From: Thermotoga sp. Mc24
GTDB taxonomy: Bacteria; Thermotogota; Thermotogae; Thermotogales; Thermotogaceae
NCBI RefSeq assembly: GCF_000784835.1
Contig: NZ_JSFH01000012.1
Coordinates: 124,001 to 188,000, forward strand
Reading direction: 5' to 3'
DNA: 64,000 bases
Under the pieces are notes generated by a model. That model was not told the origin of the DNA. It saw only the letters and a list, made by a program, of their open reading frames with translations, and searched no databases. The position numbers were made by a program, and so were the translations under genes. This document shows, piece after piece, positions 30,189-41,267 of the stretch (position 1 is its first letter; every line of letters begins with the position of its first letter).

Positions 30189-31448
30189 GTGAAGAAATTT
30201 CTCGTTGCTCTCATGGTGGTTCTCAGTGTTTTTGCCCTCGCGAAGGTGAAAGTCACGTTCTGGCACGCCATGGGCGGGGGACACGGCAAAACTCTCCAAG
30301 AGATAGTGAACACCTTCAACGAACTTCACCCGGATATCGAGGTCGAAGCGGTCTATGTTGGAAACTACGGTGCACTCTCTCAGAAGCTCCTCGCAGCAGC
30401 GCAGGCAGGAGAACTTCCCACGATCGCACAGTCTTATTCCAACTGGACGGCAAAACTCATCCAGAGCGGTGTCGTGCAGCCTCTGAACGAGTTCGTGAAC
30501 GATCCGAAGATAGGGCTGACCAGGGAAGAGTGGGAAGATGTCTTCAAACCTCTGAGAGACAACTGTATGTGGGGAGACACCGTCTACGCGGTTCCGTTCA
30601 ACAAGAGTCTCTACATACTCTACTACAACGCGGACGCCTTTGCAATGTACGGTGTGGATGTGCCCAAAACGATCGATGAACTCTACGAGGCGGCTCGAAT
30701 CATGACTGAAGACCTCGACGGAGATGGGAAGATCGACCAGTACGGTTTTGGCTTCAGGACGACCGTTGACTTCTTCCAGATACTCCTCACCCTCCGCGGT
30801 GGTTCCATCCTGAAACAGGTCGACGGAAAGTGGGTCTCAAACATCGACAGCCAGGAAACAAGAGAGGTCCTTGCCTTCGTGAAGAAGATGGTGGACGATG
30901 GTATCGCGTACTTCCAAGGTGGATACCTCAACGATATCTTCGGTCAGCAGAAGATCATGATGTACATCGACACAATAGCGGGAAGGCCCTACGTGGAAAG
31001 CTCCACAAAGGGTAAGTTCACCTGGAGCTGGGCGCCCGTTCCCACCTGGGTGACGAACAAGGTGCCGTTCGCCGGAACGGACATCATCATGTTCAACACG
31101 GCGAGTGAAGAGGAGAAGAAAGCAGCCTGGGAGTTCATGAAGTACCTCATCTCTCCTGAGGTGACCGCCTACTGGGCGATCAACACAGGGTACATACCTG
31201 TGAGAAGAAGCGCCCTCGAAACGTCGATCTGGAAGGAAGCGGCAAAATCCGATCCTCTGCTCGAAATACCGCTGAAACAGATAGACAACGCCGTGTTCGA
31301 TCCGCAGATCGGTGTATGGTACGAGATCAGAACGGTGGTTGGAAACATGTTCTCTGATTTCATCAACGGAAAGGTGGATATGGAAACGGCGATAAAGACG
31401 GCGGATCAGAAGATAAGGGAGTATCTAATGGAAGAGTACGGCGAATGA
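30189..31448 (+). CDS. UgpB-like sugar/glycerophosphate ABC substrate-binding protein
   Basis: 419 residues. Signal peptide MKKFLVALMVVLSVFALAKV; mature part begins KVTFWHAMGGGHGKTLQEIV, and VEAVYVGNYGALSQKLLAAA and VVQPLNEF are strongly UgpB-like. C-terminal WEFMKYLISPEVTAYWAINTG YIPVRRSALE is typical of the family. GTG 30189 with AAAGGAGG upstream. UgpB binds sn-glycerol-3-phosphate and its diesters. Similarity, plus a secreted PHP hydrolase in the divergent operon, hints at a phosphorylated polyol or glycerol derivative, but other sugars are possible. Terminator directly downstream. Confidence 0.88.
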   Translation: MKKFLVALMVVLSVFALAKVKVTFWHAMGGGHGKTLQEIVNTFNELHPDIEVEAVYVGNYGALSQKLLAAAQAGELPTIAQSYSNWTAKLIQSGVVQPLNEFVNDPKIGLTREEWEDVFKPLRDNCMWGDTVYAVPFNKSLYILYYNADAFAMYGVDVPKTIDELYEAARIMTEDLDGDGKIDQYGFGFRTTVDFFQILLTLRGGSILKQVDGKWVSNIDSQETREVLAFVKKMVDDGIAYFQGGYLNDIFGQQKIMMYIDTIAGRPYVESSTKGKFTWSWAPVPTWVTNKVPFAGTDIIMFNTASEEEKKAAWEFMKYLISPEVTAYWAINTGYIPVRRSALETSIWKEAAKSDPLLEIPLKQIDNAVFDPQIGVWYEIRTVVGNMFSDFINGKVDMETAIKTADQKIREYLMEEYGE

Positions 31449-31478
31449 GCGGGAGGCTGTTCCTCCCGCTTTTCTTTT
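31449..31478 (+). terminator. Terminator after the UgpB-like gene
   Basis: GCGGGAGG (31449-31456), loop CTGTT, CCTCCCGC (31462-31469), then TTTTCTTTTG. Confidence 0.85.
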
Positions 31479-31525
31479 GTTTAAAACTCCTTTAAAGAAA
31501 ACATGAGAAAATCAAAACAAAGTAC

Positions 31526-31541
31526 GGGATCCAACGATCCC
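31526..31541 (+). promoter_or_regulatory. Small hairpin in the leader of the purine permease gene
   Basis: GGGATC-CAAC-GATCCC followed by a weak T-rich tract (TTAAATTTTTTAT), 31 bases before the start. It could be a weak terminator/attenuator. No purine-riboswitch core is present. Confidence 0.35.
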
Positions 31542-31571
31542 CTTAAATTTTTTATATCGGAGGTGAGCTGT

Positions 31572-32888
31572 GTGTTCCGTCTCAAAGAGAACGGGACGAA
31601 CGTGAAAACGGAGATTTTCGCGGGTATCGCAACTTTCCTCACCATGGCCTACATAGTTTTTGTGAATCCTTCCATCCTCGTTCAGGCGGTCGGTGTGGAC
31701 GCGAGCAGTCCCCTGTACCAACAGTTCTTCGGCGCCTTCATGGTCGCGACGATACTGGGATCCGCCACAGCCACTCTCGTCATGGCCTTCTTTGCGAACT
31801 ATCCTTTCGCACTCGCACCCGGCATGGGATTGAACGCGTACTTCACCTACACCGTGTGTCTCGGCATGGGAATAGATTGGAAAGTAGCCCTCGCTGCCGT
31901 GTTCGTTGAAGGTCTGATCTTCATAGGACTGACACTCGTTGGATTCAGAAAGTTCGTCGCCGGGATCATACCCGAGTCCATAAAAGTGGCCATCTCTGCG
32001 GGTATTGGTTTCTTCATCGCGTTCATAGGGCTGAGGAGCGCGGGAATCGTCGTGTCCAATCCCGCCACTTCCGTTGCCCTCGGCGATCTCACGAATCCCG
32101 GTGTGCTCGTGACGGTCGTGGGGCTCCTCGTGATCGTGGCGTTCTACCACAGGAAGATCCCGGGAGCGGTGATGATAGGGATTCTCGTGGCCACACTCGT
32201 GGGTGCCATCCCCGGCATAGGAGTCACGAAGTACCAGGGAATCGTCGGTCCCGTTCCGGATATATCTCCGACGTTCATGAAGCTCGACTTTTCTGGATTT
32301 TTGAACCTTGACTTCTGGATCGTTGTTCTTACCTTCTTCTTCGTTGACTTCTTCGACACACTCGGTACCATCACAGGACTCGCTCAAAGTGCTGGTTTTG
32401 CGAAGAACGGAGAGCTTCCGAGGGCAAACAGGGCGTTCCTCGCAGATGCGATAGGAACCTCTGTAGGAGCGCTCTTCGGAACTTCGACGGTGACCACGTA
32501 CATTGAAAGCGGTGCTGGAATTGCGGAAGGAGGAAGAACTGGACTCACGGCCCTCGTCGTTGCCCTCTGTATGCTCGCCATGCTCTTCTTCGCCCCTCTT
32601 GCCCAGACGGTTCCTGGATACGCAACCGCTCCCGCTCTGATCTTCGTTGGAGCGCTCATGATCGGAAACCTTGGAAGAGTGAAATGGGACGACATCACAG
32701 AAGCGCTCCCTGCGTTCATCACCGTCATAACTATGCCACTCACATACTCCATAGCCAACGGAATAGCACTCGGTATCATTTCCTATGCACTGGTGAAGTT
32801 CTTCTCTGGAAAATCAAAAGAAGTACACTGGTTCACCTGGATCCTTGCTCTTGCTTTCGCCCTGTGGCTGCTCTTCATAAAGCATTGA
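31572..32888 (+). CDS. NCS2-family purine permease (AzgA-like)
   Basis: 438 residues, about 12-14 membrane segments. Family landmarks: NVKTEIFAGIATFLTMAYIV, FVNPSIL, ALAPGMGLNAYFTYTV, AAVFVEGLIFIGLT, SIKVAISAGIGFFIAFIGL, VDFFDTLGTITGLAQSAGF, GTSTVTTYIESGAGIAEGGR TGLTALV. These are the AzgA hypoxanthine/guanine/adenine permease motifs (proton symport). GTG 31572 is chosen, with GGAGGTGA 5 bases upstream; a longer frame from 31503 lacks an RBS and would run through the hairpin. Stands alone between a terminator and the next promoter. Confidence 0.88.
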   Translation: MFRLKENGTNVKTEIFAGIATFLTMAYIVFVNPSILVQAVGVDASSPLYQQFFGAFMVATILGSATATLVMAFFANYPFALAPGMGLNAYFTYTVCLGMGIDWKVALAAVFVEGLIFIGLTLVGFRKFVAGIIPESIKVAISAGIGFFIAFIGLRSAGIVVSNPATSVALGDLTNPGVLVTVVGLLVIVAFYHRKIPGAVMIGILVATLVGAIPGIGVTKYQGIVGPVPDISPTFMKLDFSGFLNLDFWIVVLTFFFVDFFDTLGTITGLAQSAGFAKNGELPRANRAFLADAIGTSVGALFGTSTVTTYIESGAGIAEGGRTGLTALVVALCMLAMLFFAPLAQTVPGYATAPALIFVGALMIGNLGRVKWDDITEALPAFITVITMPLTYSIANGIALGIISYALVKFFSGKSKEVHWFTWILALAFALWLLFIKH

Positions 32889-32903
32889 TATGCAGAACTG
32901 TGT

Positions 32904-32909
32904 TATAAT
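32904..32909 (+). promoter_or_regulatory. -10 box for the arginine ABC operon
   Basis: TATAAT 18 bases before ATG 32927, in the 38-base gap after the permease stop. TTGATA lies 13 bases upstream, too close for a normal -35. Confidence 0.4.
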
Positions 32910-32926
32910 AAATCGGAGGTGATAAT

Positions 32927-33667
32927 ATGAAAAAATTACTCGTGGTTTCGATTCTTCTGGTTTCGATCGTGATCTTTTCTGGAGTCATCGACGAGATCAA
33001 GAGCAGAGGATATCTGCTCGTTGGACTCTCCGCGGATTTTCCTCCGTTCGAATTCGTTGATGAAAGCGGCAACATCGCGGGTTTCGACGTCGATCTTGCA
33101 AAGGAAATCGCGAGAAGACTCGGTGTTGAGCTGAAGATCGTCGATATGACCTTTGACGGACTCATTCCGAGCTTGCTCACAAAGAAGATCGACGTGATCA
33201 TCTCCGGTATGACGATCACAGAGGAGAGAAAGAAGGTCGTGGCCTTCTCCGATCCGTACTTCGACGCGGGACAAGTCATCGTGGTGAGAAAGGACAGCGA
33301 CTTCCGACCGAAGACCTACGAAGACCTCATAGGGAAAACCGTGGCCGTTCAGATCGGTACCACCGGAGACATAGAGGTTTCAAAGTACGAAGGCATCAAG
33401 GTCGTCAGGTTCGATAAATTCACGGACGCGTTCCTCGAACTGAAGAGAAACCGAGCAGACGCGGTGGTGCTGGACTCTGCCACGGCAAGGGCCTTTGTGG
33501 CGAAGAATCCGGATCTTGTCATCTCGAGTGGAGTGCTCTCCAGCGAGCAGTACGGCATCGCCGTGAGGAAAGAGGACACGGATCTTCTCGAGTTCATCAA
33601 CGGCGTGTTGAGAGAACTCAAAAAGAGCCCGTACGACGTGCTCATAGAAAAATGGTTCTCAGAGTGA
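32927..33667 (+). CDS. Arginine-type amino-acid ABC substrate-binding protein
   Basis: 246 residues with a signal peptide (MKKLLVVSILLVSIVIFSG). Type II binding protein: LLVGLSADFPPFEFVDESG, IAGFDVDLAKEIARRLGVEL, DGLIPSLLTKKIDVIISGMT (ligand-binding Ser/Gly/Met), GKTVAVQIGTTGD and RADAVVLDSATARAF. It corresponds to the T. maritima arginine-binding protein TmArgBP (TM0593), which I recall being 246 residues as well. RBS GGAGGTGAT. First gene of a three-gene operon with its own permease and ATPase. Confidence 0.92.
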   Translation: MKKLLVVSILLVSIVIFSGVIDEIKSRGYLLVGLSADFPPFEFVDESGNIAGFDVDLAKEIARRLGVELKIVDMTFDGLIPSLLTKKIDVIISGMTITEERKKVVAFSDPYFDAGQVIVVRKDSDFRPKTYEDLIGKTVAVQIGTTGDIEVSKYEGIKVVRFDKFTDAFLELKRNRADAVVLDSATARAFVAKNPDLVISSGVLSSEQYGIAVRKEDTDLLEFINGVLRELKKSPYDVLIEKWFSE

Positions 33668-33681
33668 TGGAGGAATGAAGG

Positions 33682-34332
33682 ATGCCAGAATGGTTGAGAG
33701 TGATTGTGGATAATCTGCCGCTCCTTCTGAAGGGTGCCCTGCGCACCCTTCAGCTCACTTCTCTGGCCGTCCTCATGGGACTAGCCATAGGGATCTTCGT
33801 CGGCATGGGAAGACTCTCGAAGTACCGGATCATTAGGTATCCGTCTTCTGTCTACGTGGAGTTTCTCAGGGGAACACCCCTGATGGTCCAGCTGTTTCTC
33901 GTGTACTTTGGACTTCCCGAGCTGGGACTCGAGTTCGACAGGTTCACAGCCGCTGTCGTTGCGCTCGGAATAAACAGCGGTGCGTACGTCGCCGAGATCG
34001 TGAGGGCGGGGATACAATCCGTTCCAAAAGGACAGTACGAGGCGGCGAGATCTCTCGGTATGTCACACGCACAGGCGATGATCTATGTGATTCTTCCTCA
34101 GGCTTTCCGGCACATACTTCCAGCCCTCGGAAACGAATTCATCGCCCTCGCAAAGGACAGTTCCCTCGCCATGGTGATAGGAACCGTGGAACTCATGAGA
34201 AGCGCTCAATACATCGTGAGCAGAACCTTCATGAGTTTCCCCATATACGGTGGTGTCGCGCTGATCTACTTTGCCATAACTTTCTCCGTTTCCAGACTGG
34301 TGAAGTTCGTGGAAGGAAGGTTGAAAGTATGA
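33682..34332 (+). CDS. Amino-acid ABC transporter permease
   Basis: 216 residues, HisM/GlnP type. [40 protein letters not shown] (family signature), [29 protein letters not shown] (EAA loop contacting the ATPase) and [20 protein letters not shown]. Five transmembrane helices. Probably a homodimer, as only one permease gene is present. Ends 4 bases inside the ATPase gene. Confidence 0.92.
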   Translation: MPEWLRVIVDNLPLLLKGALRTLQLTSLAVLMGLAIGIFVGMGRLSKYRIIRYPSSVYVEFLRGTPLMVQLFLVYFGLPELGLEFDRFTAAVVALGINSGAYVAEIVRAGIQSVPKGQYEAARSLGMSHAQAMIYVILPQAFRHILPALGNEFIALAKDSSLAMVIGTVELMRSAQYIVSRTFMSFPIYGGVALIYFAITFSVSRLVKFVEGRLKV

Positions 34333-35057
34333 CCGTTTTAAAAGTCGAAGGTCTTCACAAGTACTTCGGAAAACTCTACGTGCTCAAGGGAATAGATCTC
34401 GAGGTGAAAAAGGGTGAAGTGATCTCCATCATCGGCCCGAGCGGCAGCGGAAAGAGCACCCTTCTTCGCTGTATAAACCTGCTCGAGGAGTATCAACAGG
34501 GGAAGATCTATTTCAAAGGTGAACTCATCACCCACAGGAACATAAACAGGATAAGGAGTTCCATAGGTATGGTCTTTCAGCAGTTCAACCTGTTTCCGCA
34601 CCTTTCCGTCCTGAACAACCTCATACTCGCTCCGATGAAGGTGAAGAACATGCCGAAAGATGAAGCTGTAGAAAAAGCGAGAAAGCTCCTGGAAAGGGTG
34701 GGTCTCATCGAAAAGATAAACGAAAAGCCCGGAAACCTCTCCGGTGGACAGCAACAGAGGGTGGCCATAGCGAGGGCCCTCATGATGGACCCGGAGCTCA
34801 TGCTCTTCGACGAACCCACCTCCGCTCTCGATCCTGAGCTCGTGAAAGAGGTGCTCGACGTCATAAAGGACCTGGCCCAATCGGGTATGACCATGCTGAT
34901 CGTGACACACGAAATGAGATTCGCCCGTGACGTCTCCGACAGGGTAGTTTTCATGGACGATGGACGAATCGTCGAGATGGGACCTCCCGAGAAGATCTTC
35001 TCTAATCCTGAGAACGAGAGGACGCGGGAGTTTCTTGAGCACTTTCTTTCAGTTTGA
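34329..35057 (+). CDS. Amino-acid ABC transporter ATP-binding protein
   Basis: 242 residues, GlnQ/HisP type. Walker [17 protein letters not shown]-loop [12 protein letters not shown], signature [15 protein letters not shown], Walker [16 protein letters not shown] and switch [15 protein letters not shown]. Overlaps the permease gene by 4 bases. Its last 56 bases overlap the convergent PBP2 gene, so there is no room for a terminator between the two. Confidence 0.93.
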   Translation: MTVLKVEGLHKYFGKLYVLKGIDLEVKKGEVISIIGPSGSGKSTLLRCINLLEEYQQGKIYFKGELITHRNINRIRSSIGMVFQQFNLFPHLSVLNNLILAPMKVKNMPKDEAVEKARKLLERVGLIEKINEKPGNLSGGQQQRVAIARALMMDPELMLFDEPTSALDPELVKEVLDVIKDLAQSGMTMLIVTHEMRFARDVSDRVVFMDDGRIVEMGPPEKIFSNPENERTREFLEHFLSV

Positions 35058-36675
35058 AGTATTCTTCCAGAACCTCTCTTGCTATCTGGGACGCTACACC
35101 GGAACCGTATCCCCCGTGTTCCACCATCACCACGATTGCAACTTCTGGATTTTCCGCGGGAGCAAAACCTATGAACCACGAGTGAGGAGCACCGCTCCCG
35201 GTCTCGGCGGTACCCGTTTTCCCAGCCACTCTGTACGGAAAGTCTCCGAACACGTGGTATGCCGTTCCGGGGTCTTCCTCCTCGTTTCCTTTGAAGGACG
35301 TCACGTCGACCATGGCGTTCCTGAGAAAGGTCCATATCTTCTCATCGATCTGAACCTGTGTTTCAATCTCCGGTTTCATCACCTTTGAACCGATCTTTTT
35401 CACCACGTGTGGTCTGTAGAATATTCCTTCGTTTGCCACAAGTGAAACAAGCTTCAAAAGCTCCAAAGGAGTCACTGTGAGATATCCTTGGCCGATGGAC
35501 ATCAGGATGGTGTCACCAGGATACCAGGGTTCTCCTATCTTGGACATCTTCCACTCGGGGGTTGGAAATGTACCGCTCTTCTCACCTGGAAGGTCTATTC
35601 CTGTCTTTTCGAAGATACCCAGTTTCCTTGCAACCTCCGCCATTTTGTCCACACCGATCTTCAGTCCCAGCTGATAGAAGTAGACGTTGCAGGAGACCCT
35701 GATCGCCTTTCTAAGATCGGTGAGGCCGTGACCTTCCTCTTTCCAGTCCTTGTATCTTGCCACCACTTCTCCCTTGCTGTTTCTGTAATCGAACACTCCA
35801 CGGCAGTTGATCTTCTCTTCTGGATCGACTCCGTTCAGCAAAGCAGCTATGGCCCAAAGGACCTTTATGGAAGATCCCGGGCTGTACGCGGACGATATCG
35901 CTCTGTTGACCAGAGGAGAAGGTGAATTTCTGGCGAGCCTTTCCCACTCTCTTTTTGTGAAGCCCTCGTAAAAATCCTGGGGATTGTATCCTGGAAACGA
36001 TGCGAGAACGAGGATTTCTCCTGTTCTGACATCAGAGAGGATCACAGAGCCCGGATTTCCAGTTTTTTCAAGAGATTCTTCGGCGACTTTCTGTATCCTG
36101 GAATCGATCGTGAGTGTTACGTCTTCGCCGGGTTTCGGAGGACTTCGAAGGACTTCGGAAGATATCGCGCCAGACGGCTCCACGAAGACCATCTTCATGC
36201 CGTCCGTTCCCGTCAGCAATTCGTCGTACACACTCTCCACACCGTACACTCCCGTCCTGTCGGCGTTCACGTAGCCAACCACATGTGGTGCGAGTGGTTC
36301 GTACTTTCTCCTGTAATCCATGACAACTCGCACCCCAGCCTTCGAAAGCACATCCGCTCTCGCTTTGTCGATGACTATGGATTCGCCTTTGACGAGTGAA
36401 AGAATCTCCTCGGAAGTGAAGAGCTCTGTCTTTTTCAATTCATCTATGCTGTTCAGCCACGGATCGAGAACGTACACCACTTCATCCTTCGCAAGTACTT
36501 TTCCATCACTGGAGATGATCCTTCCCCGTGGAGCTGGGATCTTCACGAGCCTTGTCTGGAGAAGGTCTATGTATTTTTTGTGTTTCTCGTGTTCGAGGAT
36601 CTGCACCTGAAAGGCTTTCATGATGATCAAAACAAACGATAGGGCCATCAGGATCAGAATCAACCTGTTCTTCAC
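35002..36675 (-). CDS. mrdA: Penicillin-binding protein 2 (class B transpeptidase)
   Basis: 557 residues. One N-terminal membrane anchor ([19 protein letters not shown]), a pedestal domain ([20 protein letters not shown]), then the transpeptidase: SSIK catalytic serine/lysine in [19 protein letters not shown] in [13 protein letters not shown], and KTG in [13 protein letters not shown]. Cross-links peptidoglycan during cell elongation with MreBCD, whose genes lie directly upstream (4-base overlap with mreD). The C-terminal tail [17 protein letters not shown] extends into the convergent ABC ATPase gene. RodA is not adjacent. Confidence 0.9.
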   Translation of the reverse strand: MKNRLILILMALSFVLIIMKAFQVQILEHEKHKKYIDLLQTRLVKIPAPRGRIISSDGKVLAKDEVVYVLDPWLNSIDELKKTELFTSEEILSLVKGESIVIDKARADVLSKAGVRVVMDYRRKYEPLAPHVVGYVNADRTGVYGVESVYDELLTGTDGMKMVFVEPSGAISSEVLRSPPKPGEDVTLTIDSRIQKVAEESLEKTGNPGSVILSDVRTGEILVLASFPGYNPQDFYEGFTKREWERLARNSPSPLVNRAISSAYSPGSSIKVLWAIAALLNGVDPEEKINCRGVFDYRNSKGEVVARYKDWKEEGHGLTDLRKAIRVSCNVYFYQLGLKIGVDKMAEVARKLGIFEKTGIDLPGEKSGTFPTPEWKMSKIGEPWYPGDTILMSIGQGYLTVTPLELLKLVSLVANEGIFYRPHVVKKIGSKVMKPEIETQVQIDEKIWTFLRNAMVDVTSFKGNEEEDPGTAYHVFGDFPYRVAGKTGTAETGSGAPHSWFIGFAPAENPEVAIVVMVEHGGYGSGVASQIAREVLEEYFKLKESAQETPASSRSQD

Positions 36676-37012
36676 CGCTTAGATCCTCCCAGAATGAACA
36701 CAATGCCAGCAGTGGTGGAGAGCAAAATCGGCAGTATCTGGATCTCACCGACAAGACAGCCGACGGCCACGAGAACAACAGCGGGGAGCATCACCGAAGA
36801 GAAATGTTCTCTCAGGGCGTCAAAGATCAAAAATACGATCAAAACAAAGATATACCAGTATCCTGGAAGCGCAAAGAGCCTGATCAAAAGCACAAGAAAC
36901 AAAAGGGGAATGTTTCTCCTGTAGAAGGCAAGCCCCAGAAAGGCGGGAAAGAAACTCAAAACGTCCTGAAAGACGTAGTCCCAGAAGACGCTGAGAAAGG
37001 CAAGAGCGTAAA

Positions 37013-37016
<4 letters not shown>
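36672..37016 (-). CDS. mreD: Rod-shape protein MreD
   Basis: 114 residues, shorter than the 160-170 typical of MreD, with four or five hydrophobic helices (ALAFLSVFWDYVFQDVLSFF, IPLLFLVLLIRLFALPG, YIFVLIVFLIFDALREHF, LPAVVLVAVGCLVGEIQIL). Identified mainly by position between mreC and pbp2, with 4-base overlaps on both sides, and by membrane character. Inner-membrane partner of MreC and PBP2. Confidence 0.75.
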
Positions 37017-38700
<1,684 letters not shown>

Positions 38701-38727
38701 ATCTTTTTAGTAGTGGAGGTGAAAGCA

Positions 38728-40365
38728 TTGGAAAGAGTGTACGTGATAGGCCACAAAAACCCGGATACCGATAGCGTGTGCTCTGCAATAGGGTACGCAC
38801 ACTTCAAAAACAATGTGGAAAAGGGAAAAACATTCATTCCAGCTCGGAGCGGCGATCTCACGAACGAGTCCCTCTTCGTGCTCAAATATTTCGGAATGAA
38901 TCCACCCCTCCTCATTGAAACGCTCGAACCTACCGTTGAAGATCTCGAGCTGAAAAATCCCATTTTCGTCCCTCCGGACACTTCCGTCTACGACGTGGCC
39001 ATGCTCATGGAAAGCAAAGGAATAAAGAACGTCCCGGTGGTTTCAGAAGAGAAAATGATAGGGGTGGTCACCGAGAGTAACCTCGCCAGGGTTTATGTGA
39101 GGAGGTTGAAAATCGAACCACTGGTTATTCATCCTGTTCCATTCGATCAGCTCGTCAGGGTGTTGAAAGCAGAGGTCGTGTGTGACTACATGAAGGAAAA
39201 AATCGTGGCCGGAAAGGTTCACATAGCGGTGGATGCACTTCACGTACTCCTGGGAAAAGTGGAGATAGGTGACGTGGTGATCGTGGGAGACAATGAACCA
39301 GCCCAGATCGCACTCCTGGAAAAGGGAGCGAGACTCATGATAGTCGTGAACAACGCTCCAGTATCAAACAGGGTGCTTGAAATAGCAAAGGAAAAGAACG
39401 CTGCCATTGTGAGAGTAAAATTCGACGCGTTCGGCGCGGCAAAGCTCATAAACCTTTCACTTCCTGTGACCCTCGTGATGAGCAAGAAATTCCCCACAGT
39501 GACGAAAAAAGACACGCTTGAGGAAGTAAAAGAGATCGTCTTCACCTCGAAGATAAGAGCAGCGTTCGTAGAAGACGAGAAAGGGAAACTCTGTGGTGTT
39601 ATAACGAGGACGGATCTGCTCAAAGATGTGAAGAAAAAGGTGATTCTCGTGGACCACAACGAGATCACCCAGGCACCCGAAGGAGTCGAGAAAGCGGAAA
39701 TCCTCGAGATCATAGACCATCACAGACTCGGTGGTCTGAGCACGCTGAATCCTGTGTTTTTCTACAACGAACCCGTCGGAAGCACTTCAACAATAGTGGC
39801 AGAGTTCTTCTTGAAAAACGGTGCGAAGATGGAGAGGGAGATAGCCGGAATTCTGCTTTCAGGCATAGTCTCCGATACGCTCTTCTTCAAACTTTCCACG
39901 ACTACAGAGAAAGACAAGAAGATGGCGAATTTCTTAGCTGACGTTGCCAAGCTCGATCTGGAAAAATTCGCGAAGAAATTACTGAAAGAAGGGATGAAAA
40001 TACCGGAAGACGTCGACCCTGTTGAACTCTTGAAACGCGATGTGAAAGTTTACGAGATAGGCGAAGAATCCTTCGCCGTCTCTCAAATAATGACGTCGGA
40101 CTTTTCAACGCTTTTGAAAGAAAGAGAACGTTTCATGAACGCTTTGAAATCTCTCAAGGGAGAATTCGGTGTTAATCACTTCTTTGTGCTCTTCACGAAT
40201 CCAGTGGAAGAAGCAAGCCTTGTTATGGTGGAGGGAGATCAAAAACTCGTGGAAAAAGCCTTCAACGTGGAAAGAAAAGACGACCTCTTTCTTTTGAAGG
40301 GGGTTATGTCCAGAAAAAAGGACTTCGTTCCCAAGATCGGTGAGGTGCTGAGAAAGGAGAGATGA
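38728..40365 (+). CDS. DHH-family manganese-dependent inorganic pyrophosphatase with CBS/DRTGG insert
   Basis: 545 residues. N-terminal DHH motifs VYVIGHKNPDTDSVCSAIGY (metal-binding His/Asp), later ILVDHNEITQAPEG and EILEIIDHHRLGGL, and the C-terminal DHHA2-type GVNHFFVLFTNPVEEASLV. Between them lie two CBS motifs (VPPDTSVYDVAMLMESKGIK, VTESNLARVYV; later LCGVITRTDLLKD) and a DRTGG-like stretch, the arrangement of adenine-nucleotide-regulated family II pyrophosphatases. Hydrolyses pyrophosphate to phosphate. TTG 38728 is chosen, with GGAGGTGA just upstream; longer frames lack an RBS. Confidence 0.88.
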   Translation: MERVYVIGHKNPDTDSVCSAIGYAHFKNNVEKGKTFIPARSGDLTNESLFVLKYFGMNPPLLIETLEPTVEDLELKNPIFVPPDTSVYDVAMLMESKGIKNVPVVSEEKMIGVVTESNLARVYVRRLKIEPLVIHPVPFDQLVRVLKAEVVCDYMKEKIVAGKVHIAVDALHVLLGKVEIGDVVIVGDNEPAQIALLEKGARLMIVVNNAPVSNRVLEIAKEKNAAIVRVKFDAFGAAKLINLSLPVTLVMSKKFPTVTKKDTLEEVKEIVFTSKIRAAFVEDEKGKLCGVITRTDLLKDVKKKVILVDHNEITQAPEGVEKAEILEIIDHHRLGGLSTLNPVFFYNEPVGSTSTIVAEFFLKNGAKMEREIAGILLSGIVSDTLFFKLSTTTEKDKKMANFLADVAKLDLEKFAKKLLKEGMKIPEDVDPVELLKRDVKVYEIGEESFAVSQIMTSDFSTLLKERERFMNALKSLKGEFGVNHFFVLFTNPVEEASLVMVEGDQKLVEKAFNVERKDDLFLLKGVMSRKKDFVPKIGEVLRKER

Positions 40366-41267
40366 CCTTGGAAAGACTCTTCGCGTGGCTCGTGGTGGTG
40401 TTCTGGGGGATCTCTTTTCTTGCCACTAAAGTGGTTGTTCAGGTTCTGGATCCGTTCTTTGCGGGTTTTCTGAGGTTCAGCCTTGCCTTTTTCTTTCTTT
40501 TTTTCATATCAGGTGGAAAACCGAGGCTTTTCAATCGAAATATCGTGATGGCTGGTTTCTGGGGAGTGTTCAGTTACTTTGCGTTTGAAAATTCCGCTCT
40601 CATGTTCACAGAGCCCACCAACGCAGCGATCATAGTGTCTTCAGCTCCTGTATTCTTTCTCCTTTTCTCGCATCTCGTTCAGAAAAAGAAAACCACTTCG
40701 AAGATGTACCTGGGTGTGATCCTGTCCTTTCTCGGGGTGGCCCTCGTCGTTTTGAACGGCAGGTTCGTTCTGAAACTGAATCCCCTCGGAGACCTTCTCG
40801 CTTTCGGTGCAGCTCTGTCGTGGGTTTTCTACACTCACCACATAGAAAGACTCGGAAGTCTCTCTTTCAGAGAAAACGCGGGGATCATGTTCTGGGGTGT
40901 TGTGTTCTTTCTTCCCTTCTCAGTCGGGAAGTTCTGGCGGATAAACGAGATGGACCTTTCCGTTGCGATTTCACTTCTGTATCTGGGACTCGTCTGCTCG
41001 GGCCTTGCTTACTTTCTCTGGAACAGAGCCATAGAGAGATTGGGAAGCAGAACGACAACGAACATGATATACTACATACCAGTTGTAACGGCCGTGGCGG
41101 AACACCTGTTGAAACTGAAACTTCCCTCCGCTCTCCTTGTGGGAGGAGTTGTGTTTGTAATAATTGGTCTTTTGATCTTCGAAAGGGAGGTTCAGTATGA
41201 AACTGAGAATAGCGCTCGTGGGATGCGGAAGAATCGGGCAGAAGAAACACGTCCCAGCGTTGATTGA
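40362..41267 (+). CDS. EamA/DMT-family transporter
   Basis: 301 residues with about ten transmembrane helices in two EamA repeats (WLVVVFWGISFLATKVVVQ, FLRFSLAFFFLFFISGG; AALSWVFYTHHIERLGSLSF, IAISLLYLGLVCSGLAYFLW). Probably exports or imports a metabolite. ATG 40362 overlaps the previous TGA. Unusually, its 3' end runs 71 bases into the next gene in another frame; the extra tail is charged and probably dispensable. Confidence 0.82.
   Translation: MTLERLFAWLVVVFWGISFLATKVVVQVLDPFFAGFLRFSLAFFFLFFISGGKPRLFNRNIVMAGFWGVFSYFAFENSALMFTEPTNAAIIVSSAPVFFLLFSHLVQKKKTTSKMYLGVILSFLGVALVVLNGRFVLKLNPLGDLLAFGAALSWVFYTHHIERLGSLSFRENAGIMFWGVVFFLPFSVGKFWRINEMDLSVAISLLYLGLVCSGLAYFLWNRAIERLGSRTTTNMIYYIPVVTAVAEHLLKLKLPSALLVGGVVFVIIGLLIFEREVQYETENSARGMRKNRAEETRPSVD

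Noticed and set aside
31479-31571. Purine riboswitch before the NCS2 permease
   Set aside because: The leader is too short and lacks the conserved three-way-junction core; only a small hairpin is present.
33730-33755. GAAGGGTGC / GCGCACCCTTC inverted repeat as a regulatory element
   Set aside because: Inside the amino-acid permease coding sequence encoding [11 protein letters not shown], no T-tract; probably coding coincidence.
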